Shown in pieces: positions 44,628 to 53,990 of a DNA stretch of 64,000 nt. Each line of letters starts with the position of its first letter. Position 1 is the stretch's first letter. The notes beneath the pieces were generated by a model. That model was not told the DNA's origin. It did no database searches and saw nothing but the letters and a program-made list of their open reading frames with translations. Source of the stretch: Alteromonas ponticola (GTDB taxonomy: Bacteria > Pseudomonadota > Gammaproteobacteria > Enterobacterales > Alteromonadaceae); NCBI RefSeq assembly GCF_012911815.1, contig NZ_JAATNW010000009.1, positions 55,016 to 119,015 on the forward strand. The letters are read 5' to 3'. The translations under genes and the position numbers were made by a program.

Positions 44628-44644
44628 TTGGCACGGTGTTCGCT
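44628..44644 (+). promoter_or_regulatory. Sigma-54 promoter
   Basis: TTGGCACGGTGTTCGCT has the invariant GG (44630-44631), ten bases, then GC (44642-44643) of the -24/-12 promoter, with consensus TGGCAC. It precedes the 92-residue protein gene by about 55 bases. Confidence 0.72.
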
Positions 44645-44700
44645 ATCCTAAGTTACAAATTAACTTTCAATCATGAAATACCGTAACGAAGGATGCCACT

Positions 44701-44979
44701 ATGAAACCCATTACTATTTTTGCTGCCGCTGCATTAACTTTAGGTAGTGTAACTGCACATGCTCAGGAGTCGGTTGTTGAACGTGCGGTAGGTCAGTTTG
44801 TAGAGAATGCAGTTACCCTGACCAAGGCTGAATTGTCAGCTAAGTTACAGCAAAGCATTACTAACACTGCGTTTAACTTTTCTTTGAGTGAAGATGAAGT
44901 GAAAGGTAGCGTAGAAATCACTGAGCTTGCAGCCCTTTCTAATTCTGAAGCGCAACAGACAGCAAAACGAGCTCAGTAG
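44701..44979 (+). CDS. Small periplasmic protein under sigma-54 control
   Basis: A 92-residue protein with a signal peptide (cleavage near AHA, 19-21). The mature part is about 70 residues of mainly helix, with no Cys and no known domain. I do not recognise the family. Its promoter architecture mirrors that of pspA, so I infer a role in envelope stress. The downstream 34-residue gene begins seven bases after its stop. Confidence 0.8.
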   Translation: MKPITIFAAAALTLGSVTAHAQESVVERAVGQFVENAVTLTKAELSAKLQQSITNTAFNFSLSEDEVKGSVEITELAALSNSEAQQTAKRAQ

Positions 44980-44986
44980 GTCTGGT

Positions 44987-45091
44987 ATGTTCCAGCCCGC
45001 GTTCGTACTCACTATGGTAATTTTACCCGTTGTGACTTTTATCGTAAGCGCTGTGATTTTTTACACTGGAATGCACTGGTTTAAGCGATAA
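44987..45091 (+). CDS. 34-residue single-pass membrane microprotein
   Basis: The reading frame from ATG 44987 encodes 34 residues: MFQPAFV, a continuous hydrophobic helix (about 8-27) and a basic end GMHWFKR. TAGG, overlapping the preceding stop codon, is six bases upstream and gives a plausible ribosome-binding site. A strong terminator follows the stop within 20 bases. The helix with Trp/His and basic C-terminus faintly recalls the start of PspB, but it is far shorter and I do not assign it. Probably co-transcribed with the 92-residue protein. Confidence 0.68.
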   Translation: MFQPAFVLTMVILPVVTFIVSAVIFYTGMHWFKR

Positions 45092-45110
45092 TCAAACGCA
45101 ACACAATTTG

Positions 45111-45148
45111 AAAAAAGCGGAAGGTGAACAGCCCTCCGCTTTTTTTTG
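45111..45148 (+). terminator. Rho-independent terminator
   Basis: AAAGCGGA and TCCGCTTT pair around a 13-base loop and run into eight T. It ends the two-gene unit before the pspA promoter region. Confidence 0.9.
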
Positions 45149-45188
45149 TTCGTACCTATCCAATTACAGTCATTTCCCACTAAATTCG

Positions 45189-45230
45189 AGTTGGTCAAAT
45201 CCGTAACATAAAGTGGTTAATTTGACTAAC
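45189..45230 (+). promoter_or_regulatory. Paired enhancer-like elements upstream of pspA
   Basis: AGTTGGTCAAAT (45189-45200) and AGTGGTTAATTTGACT (45212-45227) match the pair at 44506-44544; the GGTCAAAT and GGTTAATT cores are 22 bases apart in both places. The second copy shows partial dyad symmetry with CTAACACT. They are likely sites for a PspF-like enhancer-binding protein. Confidence 0.65.
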
Positions 45231-45301
45231 ACTATCGGAAATGAATAAAAATAAAAATGCAGGAATTTTAAAAATACTATAAAAAACAATGAGTAAAATG
45301 T

Positions 45302-45318
45302 TTGGCACAACTATTGTA
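45302..45318 (+). promoter_or_regulatory. Sigma-54 promoter of the psp operon
   Basis: TTGGCACAACTATTGTA fits the -24/-12 consensus (TGGCAC, five bases, TTGT instead of TTGC). It lies about 50 bases before pspA, which is sigma-54 dependent in other proteobacteria. Confidence 0.75.
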
Positions 45319-45364
45319 ATCATTCTTGTGAAAACGCAAAACACAAATTCTTGGAGGAATGATC

Positions 45365-46039
45365 ATGGGTATGTTTTCTCGAATGACCGATATTGTACAA
45401 GCAAACCTTAACGCCATGCTGGATAAAGCCGAAGATCCTGAAAAAGTGATTCGTCTGATTATCCAGGAGATGGAAGAAACATTAGTCGAAATTCGTTCTG
45501 AAGCTGCAAAATATATTGCGCAGCAAAAGCTCTTTCAAAGACAGCAGGAAAAATTTCAATTGGAAGCAGACAGCTGGATGAAAAAGGCTGAACTTGCAAT
45601 GAGCAAAGGTAAGGAAGATCTGGCTCGTTCGGCTTTACAGGAAAAACAAAAGTACTCAGAACAGGCCACGGCCGTCAACGATCAGTTGGCGCAGGTTGAG
45701 GAGCTGTTGACTAACTTGCAGGACGACACATCCCGTTTGCAAAGTAAGCTTTCTGAAGCGCGCAGCAAACAAAAGGCGCTGGCTAACAGAAAGCAATCTG
45801 CAACAGTTCGTCTTAAAGCAAAAGCCGTTGAGCATAGCAATAAAATTGAAAATGCAATGGCGCGATTTGAACAGTACGAGCAACGTATTGATAACCTGGA
45901 AGCGCAAGTGGAAGCGTATGATCTGACCGCCAGAAATGATGACAACGATACATCGTTAAATGCACAGTTTCGTGAATTAACTGCAAACGATGATATTGAC
46001 AAAGAGCTGGCTGAATTAAAACAGAAATACGCTGCATAA
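45365..46039 (+). CDS. pspA: Phage shock protein A
   Basis: A 224-residue PspA/IM30-family protein: amphipathic N-terminal helix (MGMFSRMTDIVQANLNAML), the DKAEDPEKVIRLIIQEMEE segment, then long coiled-coil helices to the end. It forms ESCRT-III-like assemblies that support damaged inner membrane and in enterobacteria also inhibits PspF. The ATG at 45365 has GGAGG seven bases upstream; an ATG six bases earlier lies too close to it. It heads a unit with pspC and a membrane protein; no pspB or pspF is next to it. Confidence 0.96.
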   Translation: MGMFSRMTDIVQANLNAMLDKAEDPEKVIRLIIQEMEETLVEIRSEAAKYIAQQKLFQRQQEKFQLEADSWMKKAELAMSKGKEDLARSALQEKQKYSEQATAVNDQLAQVEELLTNLQDDTSRLQSKLSEARSKQKALANRKQSATVRLKAKAVEHSNKIENAMARFEQYEQRIDNLEAQVEAYDLTARNDDNDTSLNAQFRELTANDDIDKELAELKQKYAA

Positions 46040-46048
46040 CACCTGAAC

Positions 46049-46072
46049 GATGCGCCCGCGCAAGCGGGCATC
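46049..46072 (+). other. Intercistronic hairpin with GCAA tetraloop between pspA and pspC
   Basis: GATG and CATC, then CCCGC and GCGGG, pair with a two-base bulge, closed by a GCAA (GNRA) tetraloop. There is no T-tract, so it likely stabilises the pspA message or tunes read-through into pspC. Confidence 0.6.
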
Positions 46073-46098
46073 ACACAAAATAGAGTAGAGGTAACATC

Positions 46099-46305
46099 AT
46101 GAAAACAGTTTCAAATCAAAAACGTGTATACAGACAAATGCACAATGCTGTCATTTCAGGCGTGTGTGCAGGGTTGGCTCGTTACTTTGACCTTGATGCC
46201 GTTTGGGTTCGCGTTGCTGCGGTGGTATCGTTATTTTTCTTACCAGGTCTAGCTGTGTTGGCGTATGTCGCCGCGGTAATATTATTGCCAAGGAGAGAGT
46301 TGTGA
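46099..46305 (+). CDS. pspC: Phage shock protein C (PspC domain)
   Basis: A 68-residue protein containing essentially one PspC domain: RQMHNAVISGVCAGLARYFDLDAVWVRV, one membrane helix (about 39-62) and an RREL end. In enterobacteria PspC is the membrane sensor that recruits PspA. This form is shorter than E. coli PspC (119 residues) and lacks its periplasmic extension. Its stop overlaps the start of the next gene. Confidence 0.92.
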   Translation: MKTVSNQKRVYRQMHNAVISGVCAGLARYFDLDAVWVRVAAVVSLFFLPGLAVLAYVAAVILLPRREL

Positions 46306-46634
46306 AGAACTTTTTAATTGCAATAATCATTGCCCTGACCCTGGCATACTGTCTCGGTGATGTTGCGAATAGCTGGTGGGGAGTCAATATTGTATTTGAT
46401 GACGAAATTCTTTCCCCCTTTGAGAGCGTACTGACGGTGGCTGCATTAGGCGTCCTATTTGTGATTATCGGCTTTATCATTGCGGTCAGCCTTATCGGAG
46501 CCCTGATAATTGGTCTGGGCGCGGCTGCAATAGCATTGCTTGCGATGGGCGTGGGAGCATTTTGGCCAATTCTGCTGGTTGCAGCAGCTATTTACGTCTT
46601 ATGCAAAGATAATTCAAATCATGCGGTATCCTGA
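46302..46634 (+). CDS. Membrane protein of the psp operon, PspD/PspG position
   Basis: A 110-residue protein with three hydrophobic stretches: VKNFLIAIIIALTLAY, then ALGVLFVIIGFIIAVSLIGALIIGLGAAAIALLAMG and FWPILLVAAAIYVL. The GTG start at 46302 overlaps the pspC stop and has AAGGAG seven bases upstream. It is likely made with PspA and PspC under membrane stress. Not clearly homologous to E. coli PspD or PspG. Confidence 0.8.
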   Translation: MKNFLIAIIIALTLAYCLGDVANSWWGVNIVFDDEILSPFESVLTVAALGVLFVIIGFIIAVSLIGALIIGLGAAAIALLAMGVGAFWPILLVAAAIYVLCKDNSNHAVS

Positions 46635-46679
46635 TACACTCATGTATATTTCATTGCGCAGATGCGTTAGTTATACCAA

Positions 46680-46746
46680 GCGGGCGGTGAACAATTTACT
46701 TCTCACCACGTAATACTGTTTTACAATGGTTTGCATAACCGCCCGC
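46680..46746. repeat. Long-range 9-bp inverted repeat upstream of the DUF2333 gene
   Basis: GCGGGCGGT (46680-46688) and ACCGCCCGC (46738-46746) are exact complements 49 bases apart, in the gap between the psp operon and the DUF2333 gene. Could be a structured leader; no T-tract. Confidence 0.5.
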
Positions 46747-46780
46747 GCAAACCTCAGCTATTAGGGATGAAGAACTCGCT

Positions 46781-47770
46781 ATGAGACAGTATTTAACTGC
46801 AAAATCCATATCTATCACACTCGCGATCCTGTTTGTTTTATTCTGGTTAATTGGTTGGTATTGGAGCCTGCAACCTTCAATTTTTGATGTTCGCGCTAAT
46901 ACTCGCGCCCAAGCCAGTGATCCGGCACATACCCGTATTGCCGGTTATACCATGACTACCACTATGATTACGGTTTCAGAAACGCTGATGAAAAAGCCCG
47001 GTGGTTATTTGAGCAATGACATGATGCCACCCGGAATTTTGCTGGATAATATGCCGGCTTGGGAGTTTGGCGTACTAGAAATGGTGCGTGACCTGGCGCT
47101 GTCGATGCGGAAGGATTTTAGCCGCTCTCAATCACAGTCGCTGGAGAATTCGTTTTTGGTTAAAGCGCAGCCCAAATTTAACATAGACAGCCGCAGCTGG
47201 ATGCTGCCTTCAGCTGAGTCTGAGTATAAAGCGGCGATCAACCTTATTAAAGCGTATCGCCGCGAATTAGTAAAAGATGAAGCCGGCGACCATCAGTTTT
47301 ATACGCGAGCAGATAATCTACGCGAGTGGCTCAAGCAGGTGGAAAAACGTATGGGTAGCTTGTCCCAACGACTGAGTGCCAGTGTTGAAACTGCTCGTTA
47401 CAATACTGATTTGGCCGGCGATAAACGGGCACGACAATCGACCGCCGTCGGCGATAAAAGAACTAAAACCAGTTGGTGGAAGTTAGACGACAACTTTTAT
47501 GAAGCAAGAGGAGCAACCTGGGCGTTGCTGCATTTTTTGAAAGCAGTTGAGATTGAATTTGCTGATATCCTGGAAAATAAAAATGCGTTGGTCAGCTTGC
47601 GACAAATTATCCGAGAACTGGAGGCGACGCAACAGACAGTCTGGAGCCCTATGATACTAAATGGTGGCGGATTTGGGATGTTAGCAAATCACTCCTTAGT
47701 TATGGCAAATTATATTTCAAGAGCCAATGCTGCCCTGATAGAATTATCAGAACTACTTAATCAAGGATAA
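46781..47770 (+). CDS. DUF2333 family inner-membrane protein
   Basis: A 329-residue protein with one N-terminal membrane helix (about 11-30) and a large periplasmic helical part, with family segments GGYLSNDMMPPGILLDNMPAWEFGVL and WWKLDDNFYEARGATWALLHFLKAV. The role is unknown. Four bases separate it from the TIGR04219 gene, a pairing seen in Alteromonadales and Vibrionales. Confidence 0.9.
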   Translation: MRQYLTAKSISITLAILFVLFWLIGWYWSLQPSIFDVRANTRAQASDPAHTRIAGYTMTTTMITVSETLMKKPGGYLSNDMMPPGILLDNMPAWEFGVLEMVRDLALSMRKDFSRSQSQSLENSFLVKAQPKFNIDSRSWMLPSAESEYKAAINLIKAYRRELVKDEAGDHQFYTRADNLREWLKQVEKRMGSLSQRLSASVETARYNTDLAGDKRARQSTAVGDKRTKTSWWKLDDNFYEARGATWALLHFLKAVEIEFADILENKNALVSLRQIIRELEATQQTVWSPMILNGGGFGMLANHSLVMANYISRANAALIELSELLNQG

Positions 47771-47774
47771 TTTA

Positions 47775-48539
47775 ATGAAAAAAGCGTTACTCACCACTTC
47801 ATTTATCGCTTTATTTGCTTCACCGGTAATGGCCGATACGGTAGCTGGACTTTATGTGGGTGGTCAAGGTTGGCAAACCGAAACTTCGGGTAGCTTTGCT
47901 GATAACAACTCAATGGCAAATTTTAACTTTGAAGATGAAACCAACACCGCAATTTATGCAGCCGTTGAGCATCCGCTACCTTTTATCCCAAATGTTAAAA
48001 TAAACCATACCTCTTTAGACAGTAAAGGTGATACCACGCTGCAAAGCGATTTTACTTTTAATGATAACACCTATACCGCTAATACCACGGTAGCGACTGT
48101 GTCTGATCTGACAACCACGGATTTTATTTTGTACTATGAATTATTTGACAATGATTTAGTCAGTTTCGATGTGGGACTAAATGGCAAATATGTAGATGGT
48201 ATATTGTCCGTTGCGTCGCTGGCTACAGATGAAGAACCAGCGGTTGAAGGTCGTCGTGAATTTAGTGGCGTGGTGCCTATGCTTTATTCTCGTGTCCAGG
48301 TTGGTCTACCTTTTACAGGTTTAGCAGCTTACGCAGAAGGTTCTTATCTGAGCGTTGATGATCATAAGTTGAGTGATTTTCAGGTTGCCTTAGCCTATTC
48401 ATTTATTGATAGTATTGCCGTGGACATGACAGCACAACTGGGTTACAGACGAGTTAATGTAGACATTGAAGACCTTGACGATGTCTATGCAGATATGAAA
48501 TTTGACGGCGCATTCGCCGGTTTAGAGATTCACTTTTAA
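47775..48539 (+). CDS. TIGR04219 family outer-membrane beta-barrel protein
   Basis: A 254-residue protein with signal peptide ending MAD (20-22) and alternating amphipathic strands, with aromatic residues at strand ends and a final GAFAGLEIHF strand ending in Phe, the signature recognised by the BAM machinery. DGILSVASLATDEEPAVEGRREFSGVVPMLYSRVQVG is typical of the family. It follows the DUF2333 gene by four bases. Confidence 0.88.
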   Translation: MKKALLTTSFIALFASPVMADTVAGLYVGGQGWQTETSGSFADNNSMANFNFEDETNTAIYAAVEHPLPFIPNVKINHTSLDSKGDTTLQSDFTFNDNTYTANTTVATVSDLTTTDFILYYELFDNDLVSFDVGLNGKYVDGILSVASLATDEEPAVEGRREFSGVVPMLYSRVQVGLPFTGLAAYAEGSYLSVDDHKLSDFQVALAYSFIDSIAVDMTAQLGYRRVNVDIEDLDDVYADMKFDGAFAGLEIHF

Positions 48540-48648
48540 GTAAGATCACTTTTTTAATCACTTTAGGTTATTAAAAAGTTAGATTTATTCTTTTCTCTAT
48601 TTAGATAAACTCGTTAGCCTTATGCCATTAGTTTAAGGCTTTCGAGTT

Positions 48649-50457
48649 ATGTCAGACAATTCAGTAAACAAGGCAGTACTGCCGTCTCTCTTAAATGAGC
48701 AACAATTTAATGCTATTACCCAGGCGATCGCCGGGTTAAATTCGCAGCAGCTTACCTGGGTAAGTGGGTATTTAGCTGGCCTGTCAGCCTCTGGTGCGCC
48801 AGTTGCGAGTGTAGCGCCAAGTGCATCCTCATCTTCAGCACCTGGACTAACTATTTTATATGGTTCGCAAACAGGTAACGCGAAGGCATTGGCACACCAA
48901 TTTAAAACTAAAGCAGATGCTGCTGGCTATACGAATAAGTTGGTTAGTATGGCTGACTTTAAACCGCGTCAAATCAAAAATGAAACGCACATGGTGGTGT
49001 TTGTCAGCACCCATGGCGAAGGAGATGCACCTGATGACGCGATGGAACTGCACGAGTTTCTTGGTGGTAAAAAAGCGCCGAAACTGCCCGCGTTGAATTA
49101 TGCCGTGCTAAGTCTGGGTGACAGCAGCTATGAATTCTTCTGCCAGACAGGCAAAGATTTTGACAGCCGATTAGCAGCGTTGGGTGCAAAGGCATTATGC
49201 GAACGGGCGGACTGCGATGTCGATTTTGAGCAGCAGGCAGCAGATTGGTCAGATAAATTAATTACACAGTTAAAAGATGATTTGTCAGGCGCGTCACAAC
49301 AGGTCACCACAGAATCGTCGGCGTCAGTTTCACAACCCGCAAGCCAATACGACAAGCAACGTCCGTTCGCGGCCAGTTTAATTGAGTCGCAAAAAATAAC
49401 CGGCAGAGATTCGGTGAAAGATATCCGGCATATCGAAATTAGTCTGGAAGATTCAGGGCTGACTTACAAGCCTGGGGATGCGCTTGGCGTATGGTTTACT
49501 AACGCTCCTGCACTGGTGGATGAATTCATCTCACTACTTTCACTTAATGGCGACAGTCAGGTTACCGTTAAAGAAGAGTCAATGTCGCTGCGCCAGGCAC
49601 TGTCAGAGAAGCTTGAGCTTACCCTGAGTTATCCTGGTTTCGTCAAAGCCTATCAGGAGCAGCTGCAATCCTCTGCATTAAAATCGTTGATGGATGATGC
49701 AGCGACGTTCAGAACTTATCTTTCCGAACGACAACTGATTGATATTGTCCGCGAACATCCAGGTAAGTTGGCGCCACAACAGCTGGTTGACGCGTTACGC
49801 CCGTTGGCCCCACGGTTGTATTCCATCGCTTCCAGCCAGGCTGAGGTGGAAGACGAGGTACATTTAACCGTAGCACATGTGGATTATATGGCCTTTGGGC
49901 AGCGTCATCAGGGCGGAGCATCCGGTTTCTTGTGCGAAAGGGTAGAGGAAGGCCAGGAAGTTAAAGTGTATGTGGAAAAGAATAACCATTTCAGTCTGCC
50001 AGAAAGTGATGATACGCCCATTATTATGGTAGGTCCGGGGACGGGGATCGCGCCGTTCAGAGCGTTTATGCAAGAAAGAGATGCCAGAGAAGCAGAAGGT
50101 AAAAACTGGTTGTTCTTTGGTAATCCGCATTTTACCCAGGATTTTTTATATCAGGTGGAATGGCAGGGTTACAAAAAGTCAGGACTGTTAACCAATATCA
50201 CTTTGGCATTTTCCCGCGATCAGAAAGAAAAAATTTACGTTCAACATCGATTAATGGAGCACGGCAAAGAAGTCTTTGAATGGCTGGAGGCAGGTGCCCA
50301 TTTTTATGTGTGTGGCGATGCCATGCACATGGCCAAAGATGTTGAAGGTGCTTTGTTGCATATCGTCGAAAAGTTCGGAAATAAATCTGAGCAAGAAGCA
50401 AAAGAATATGTATTAGCACTGCGCAAAGCGAAACGATATCAGAAGGATGTCTACTAA
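48649..50457 (+). CDS. cysJ: NADPH sulfite reductase, flavoprotein alpha subunit
   Basis: A 602-residue diflavin reductase. An N-terminal flavodoxin domain ([18 protein letters not shown], about 67-210) is joined by a Ser/Gln linker to a FAD domain ([23 protein letters not shown]) and an NADPH domain ([24 protein letters not shown]-type loop), ending in VY. It passes electrons from NADPH to CysI to reduce sulfite to sulfide. The CysI start overlaps the stop by one base, so they are coupled. Confidence 0.97.
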   Translation: MSDNSVNKAVLPSLLNEQQFNAITQAIAGLNSQQLTWVSGYLAGLSASGAPVASVAPSASSSSAPGLTILYGSQTGNAKALAHQFKTKADAAGYTNKLVSMADFKPRQIKNETHMVVFVSTHGEGDAPDDAMELHEFLGGKKAPKLPALNYAVLSLGDSSYEFFCQTGKDFDSRLAALGAKALCERADCDVDFEQQAADWSDKLITQLKDDLSGASQQVTTESSASVSQPASQYDKQRPFAASLIESQKITGRDSVKDIRHIEISLEDSGLTYKPGDALGVWFTNAPALVDEFISLLSLNGDSQVTVKEESMSLRQALSEKLELTLSYPGFVKAYQEQLQSSALKSLMDDAATFRTYLSERQLIDIVREHPGKLAPQQLVDALRPLAPRLYSIASSQAEVEDEVHLTVAHVDYMAFGQRHQGGASGFLCERVEEGQEVKVYVEKNNHFSLPESDDTPIIMVGPGTGIAPFRAFMQERDAREAEGKNWLFFGNPHFTQDFLYQVEWQGYKKSGLLTNITLAFSRDQKEKIYVQHRLMEHGKEVFEWLEAGAHFYVCGDAMHMAKDVEGALLHIVEKFGNKSEQEAKEYVLALRKAKRYQKDVY

Positions 50458-52175
50458 TGAGTAACGAAAAATCACCACATGTTGTAGAAGGGCAGTTATC
50501 CGACAACGAACGCTTAAAACGTGAAAGTCGTCACCTTCGCGGCACCATTGAGCAAGATCTTAAAGATGATCTTACTGGTGGCTTTAACGGCGATAATTTT
50601 CAGCTGATTCGATTCCATGGCATGTATCAGCAGGATGACCGTGATCTTCGAGCAGAACGGGCTAAACAAAAATTAGAACCGCTGCAAAATGTGATGCTGC
50701 GCGCCCGTTTGCCCGGTGGCGTTATAACTCCTGAACAATGGCTGGTTATTGATAAATTTGCCGAGGAGCATTCTATTTACGGCAGTATCCGTTTAACTAC
50801 ACGCCAGACCTTCCAATTTCACGGTGTGTTAAAGCCTGATATTAAAATGATGCACCAAACATTAAATAAAACGGGTATCGATTCGATCGCAACGGCGGGC
50901 GATGTTAATCGAAATGTTCTGTGTACCTCTAATCCGGTTGAATCTGAAGTGCATCAACAAGCGTGGGAGTGGGCCGCGAAAATCAGTGAACATTTGTTGC
51001 CGAAAACCCGAGCCTACGCAGAAATCTGGCTTGATGGTGAGAAGGTGGAAAGCACCGAACAGGAAGTGGAGCCGATCTTAGGCGACAACTACCTGCCAAG
51101 AAAATTTAAAACGACGGTAGTAATACCCCCACAGAATGATGTTGACGTACATGCGAATGATCTCAACTTCGTTGCGATTGCTGAAAACGGCCAGCTGATT
51201 GGATTTAACGTGCTGGTAGGTGGCGGTCTGGCAATGACCCACGGCGATACCACCACTTATCCCCGCAAGGCCGATGATTTTGGTTTCATTCCTTTGGAAC
51301 ACACGTTGGCAGTCGCTGAAGCGGTCGTATCAACTCAGCGGGATTGGGGTAACAGGGTTAATCGCAAAAATGCGAAAACCAAGTACACCCTTGAGCGAGT
51401 GGGTGTTGACACCTTTAAGGCGGAAGTCGAAAAACGTGCTGGGGTTTCATTTGCAGAAAGCCGTCCTTATGAATTTACCGGACGGGGCGATCGCTTTGGC
51501 TGGGTTGAAGGCATCGACGGCAAGCATCATTTAACGGTATTCATAGAGAATGGACGTATTCTGGATTTTCCCAATAAACCATTAAAAACAGGTTGTGCAG
51601 AGATCGCCAAAGTGCATCAGGGTGATTTTCGTTTAACCGCGAATCAAAATCTGATCATCGCTGGGGTACCCGCGGATCAAAAAGATAAAATCGAAGCACT
51701 GGCAGTTCAATATGGACTGATCCAGGCTGATACCTCGTTACAACGGAAAGACTCAATGGCATGTGTGTCATTACCGACGTGTCCGCTGGCGATGGCAGAA
51801 GCCGAACGTTATTTACCTGATGCAGTAACAGAGCTGGAAAGTTTGCTGGCAAAGCACAATGTTGCAAATGACAGTATTATCTTTCGGGTTACAGGTTGTC
51901 CTAACGGATGTGGTCGCGCGATGCTAGCTGAAGTAGGACTGGTAGGTAAAGGCCCGGGCAAGTATAACCTCCATCTTGGAGGCAATCGAGAGGGTACGCG
52001 TATTCCGCGCATGTACCGCGAAAATATCAGCGAGCAGGAAATTATGGCTAGCCTGGATGAGCTTATTGGTCGCTGGGCGCAAGAACGCAATGCGAATGAA
52101 GCATTCGGTGATTTTGTGATTCGCAAAGATATTGTCAAACCCGTAGTTGATTCAGCCAGAGACTTTTATGAGTAA
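50457..52175 (+). CDS. cysI: NADPH sulfite reductase, hemoprotein beta subunit
   Basis: A 572-residue siroheme protein. The 4Fe-4S and siroheme ligands are C436, C442, C481 and C485 (CVSLPTC and CPNGC), in register with those of E. coli Cys[13 protein letters not shown] and the sulfite-binding basic residues are also present. It performs the six-electron reduction of sulfite with CysJ. It overlaps cysJ and cysH at its two ends. Confidence 0.98.
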   Translation: MSNEKSPHVVEGQLSDNERLKRESRHLRGTIEQDLKDDLTGGFNGDNFQLIRFHGMYQQDDRDLRAERAKQKLEPLQNVMLRARLPGGVITPEQWLVIDKFAEEHSIYGSIRLTTRQTFQFHGVLKPDIKMMHQTLNKTGIDSIATAGDVNRNVLCTSNPVESEVHQQAWEWAAKISEHLLPKTRAYAEIWLDGEKVESTEQEVEPILGDNYLPRKFKTTVVIPPQNDVDVHANDLNFVAIAENGQLIGFNVLVGGGLAMTHGDTTTYPRKADDFGFIPLEHTLAVAEAVVSTQRDWGNRVNRKNAKTKYTLERVGVDTFKAEVEKRAGVSFAESRPYEFTGRGDRFGWVEGIDGKHHLTVFIENGRILDFPNKPLKTGCAEIAKVHQGDFRLTANQNLIIAGVPADQKDKIEALAVQYGLIQADTSLQRKDSMACVSLPTCPLAMAEAERYLPDAVTELESLLAKHNVANDSIIFRVTGCPNGCGRAMLAEVGLVGKGPGKYNLHLGGNREGTRIPRMYRENISEQEIMASLDELIGRWAQERNANEAFGDFVIRKDIVKPVVDSARDFYE

Positions 52176-52914
52176 AGGTAATCTTGCGTCCGTGGCTTCG
52201 TTGTCATTAGATATTTCTTCATCAGAGCTGGTGGAAATAAACCAACAGCTGGAGACCATGTCGGCCCAACAAAGGGTAACGTGGGGGCTTAAAAATCTCC
52301 CCGCCAACCACGTGCTATCAACCAGCTTTGGCGCACAATCGGCAGTCATGTTGCACCTGCTTACTCAGGCAGCGCCAGCGATCCCGGTAGTACTGACCGA
52401 TACCGGCTACCTTTTTCCTGAAACCTATGCGTTTGCCGATCAGTTAACTGAGCGATTACAGCTAAATTTAAAAGTGTATCGTTCTCCAATGACTGCCGCA
52501 TGGCAGGAGGCCAGGTTTGGCAGGTTGTGGGAACAAGGTGTTGATGGGATTGAGAAGTACAATCAGATGAATAAAGTTGAACCCATGCAACGGGCGTTGG
52601 CTGAGTTAGATGCCAAAACCTGGTTTGCTGGGTTGCGCAGAAGTCAGTCAGATGCCAGAGAAAAGTTACCAGTGCTGCAAAAAGTAAATGGTCAGTTTAA
52701 ATTGTATCCCGTTATCGATTGGAGCAATAAGGACCTGCATTACTATCTGAAAGAACATGAACTGCCTTATCACCCGCTGTGGGAAGAAGGGTATGTGTCA
52801 ATAGGCGACTGGCATACCACTCGAAGCATCGAAGAAGGCATGGAAGAGCAGGATACGCGCTTCTTTGGGCTGAAAAGAGAGTGTGGCTTACATGAGTTTG
52901 GCGACGGCATTTAA
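52168..52914 (+). CDS. cysH: Phosphoadenylyl-sulfate (PAPS) reductase
   Basis: A 248-residue PAPS reductase: [15 protein letters not shown] (PP-motif-like loop), [28 protein letters not shown] and the C-terminal catalytic [11 protein letters not shown] with C239. It lacks the extra cysteine pairs of APS reductases, so it uses PAPS without an iron-sulfur cluster. I start at the ATG at 52168, which overlaps the cysI stop. PAPS synthesis genes are not in the window. Confidence 0.97.
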   Translation: MSKGNLASVASLSLDISSSELVEINQQLETMSAQQRVTWGLKNLPANHVLSTSFGAQSAVMLHLLTQAAPAIPVVLTDTGYLFPETYAFADQLTERLQLNLKVYRSPMTAAWQEARFGRLWEQGVDGIEKYNQMNKVEPMQRALAELDAKTWFAGLRRSQSDAREKLPVLQKVNGQFKLYPVIDWSNKDLHYYLKEHELPYHPLWEEGYVSIGDWHTTRSIEEGMEEQDTRFFGLKRECGLHEFGDGI

Positions 52915-52959
52915 CGTCACCGCCTACCTATTTATAAGCTTTCCCCACACTGAAAAAAC

Positions 52960-53856
52960 TCACTGTATAGTGAAGAAAGGCATAAGGATTTGCTTTACTG
53001 CGGCTAAATAATGCGGTTGATCCTGTCTGGTAATTAACTTTGCCAGTTCTGCACCCACCGCAGTAAATTTATAATACACCAGCGCCACACCTTTACGGTT
53101 GGCGGTAATGGTAAAACTGCTTGATCCGCATCGCCACTGCACCGTGTTACCAGGTTGCAACTCGCCGCTCTCAATCTCACTGGCGTAAAGTAATTTCATA
53201 TCATTCAATGCCAGCAAGTCGGGGTATGACAGACCGTGTGCAGAAAGATTCAATTGATGCGGATGCACCTTTCGCAACAACGTGCTTAATCCTCTACGCT
53301 GGTGGTAGCCGACCAAAATTCGCGGTACCGGGTCCCCCGCGCGCAAACTCGCCATGGACACTGCTCGGGTGAACAGACGTGCATCTCTTTGTGTTAACGC
53401 TTTTAAAGTTTCCAGGCTGCGCAGTGAAAAGCTACCTGGTTTAACAACTTCAGCCGCGAAAATACGCCCCCACAATTCCTGCATAGCCTGTGAGTAAATA
53501 TTTTCTGCCAGACTGGTAAAGGCAAAAAACCAATCCGGATCGAGTGTGTCAGTGTCTGATTCGGTCACCGACGTTGCCAGTGCGAAATTAAGAATGCTTT
53601 GTAAATTGGCAATTTTATTCGATGCTAATATGTCGCGTCTTCTGTCTACCACCGACTTTCTGCTTTTGTAGTCATGCATCGTCATAGCAGGTTTAATTCC
53701 CACTTTGACAAACATGGCTTTCATCTTATCCTGCACTGTATTAGCTGGTGCAATGACCGATTCTTCCCGTTTACTTGCCTTTTCAACTGGTTTGTCTATT
53801 TTTTCAGTAGTTACCTGATTTAATGGCGACGAATTGGGGCTACTAATTATCTTCAT
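52960..53856 (-). CDS. TIGR03899 family protein (DUF2806-like)
   Basis: A 298-residue soluble protein. The N-terminal third is charged and low in order; SRKSVVDRRRDILASNKIANLQSILNFAL and DPDWFFAFTSLAENIYSQAMQELWGRIFAAEVVKPGSFSLRSLETLK match the TIGR03899/DUF2806 pattern, whose function is not known. Monocistronic, converging on cysH. Confidence 0.85.
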   Translation of the reverse strand: MKIISSPNSSPLNQVTTEKIDKPVEKASKREESVIAPANTVQDKMKAMFVKVGIKPAMTMHDYKSRKSVVDRRRDILASNKIANLQSILNFALATSVTESDTDTLDPDWFFAFTSLAENIYSQAMQELWGRIFAAEVVKPGSFSLRSLETLKALTQRDARLFTRAVSMASLRAGDPVPRILVGYHQRRGLSTLLRKVHPHQLNLSAHGLSYPDLLALNDMKLLYASEIESGELQPGNTVQWRCGSSSFTITANRKGVALVYYKFTAVGAELAKLITRQDQPHYLAAVKQILMPFFTIQ

Positions 53857-53990
53857 ATTTAAGTCAACGAAACTAAGTCAGAAAAACGGGAAAGCAACGT
53901 ATTAAGTAGGTATTGCTACTAACACTTTACACTATCGCACTGGCGTATAAACTTTGCAATTACCTCCCATAAGAGTAGGATGGATTAACA

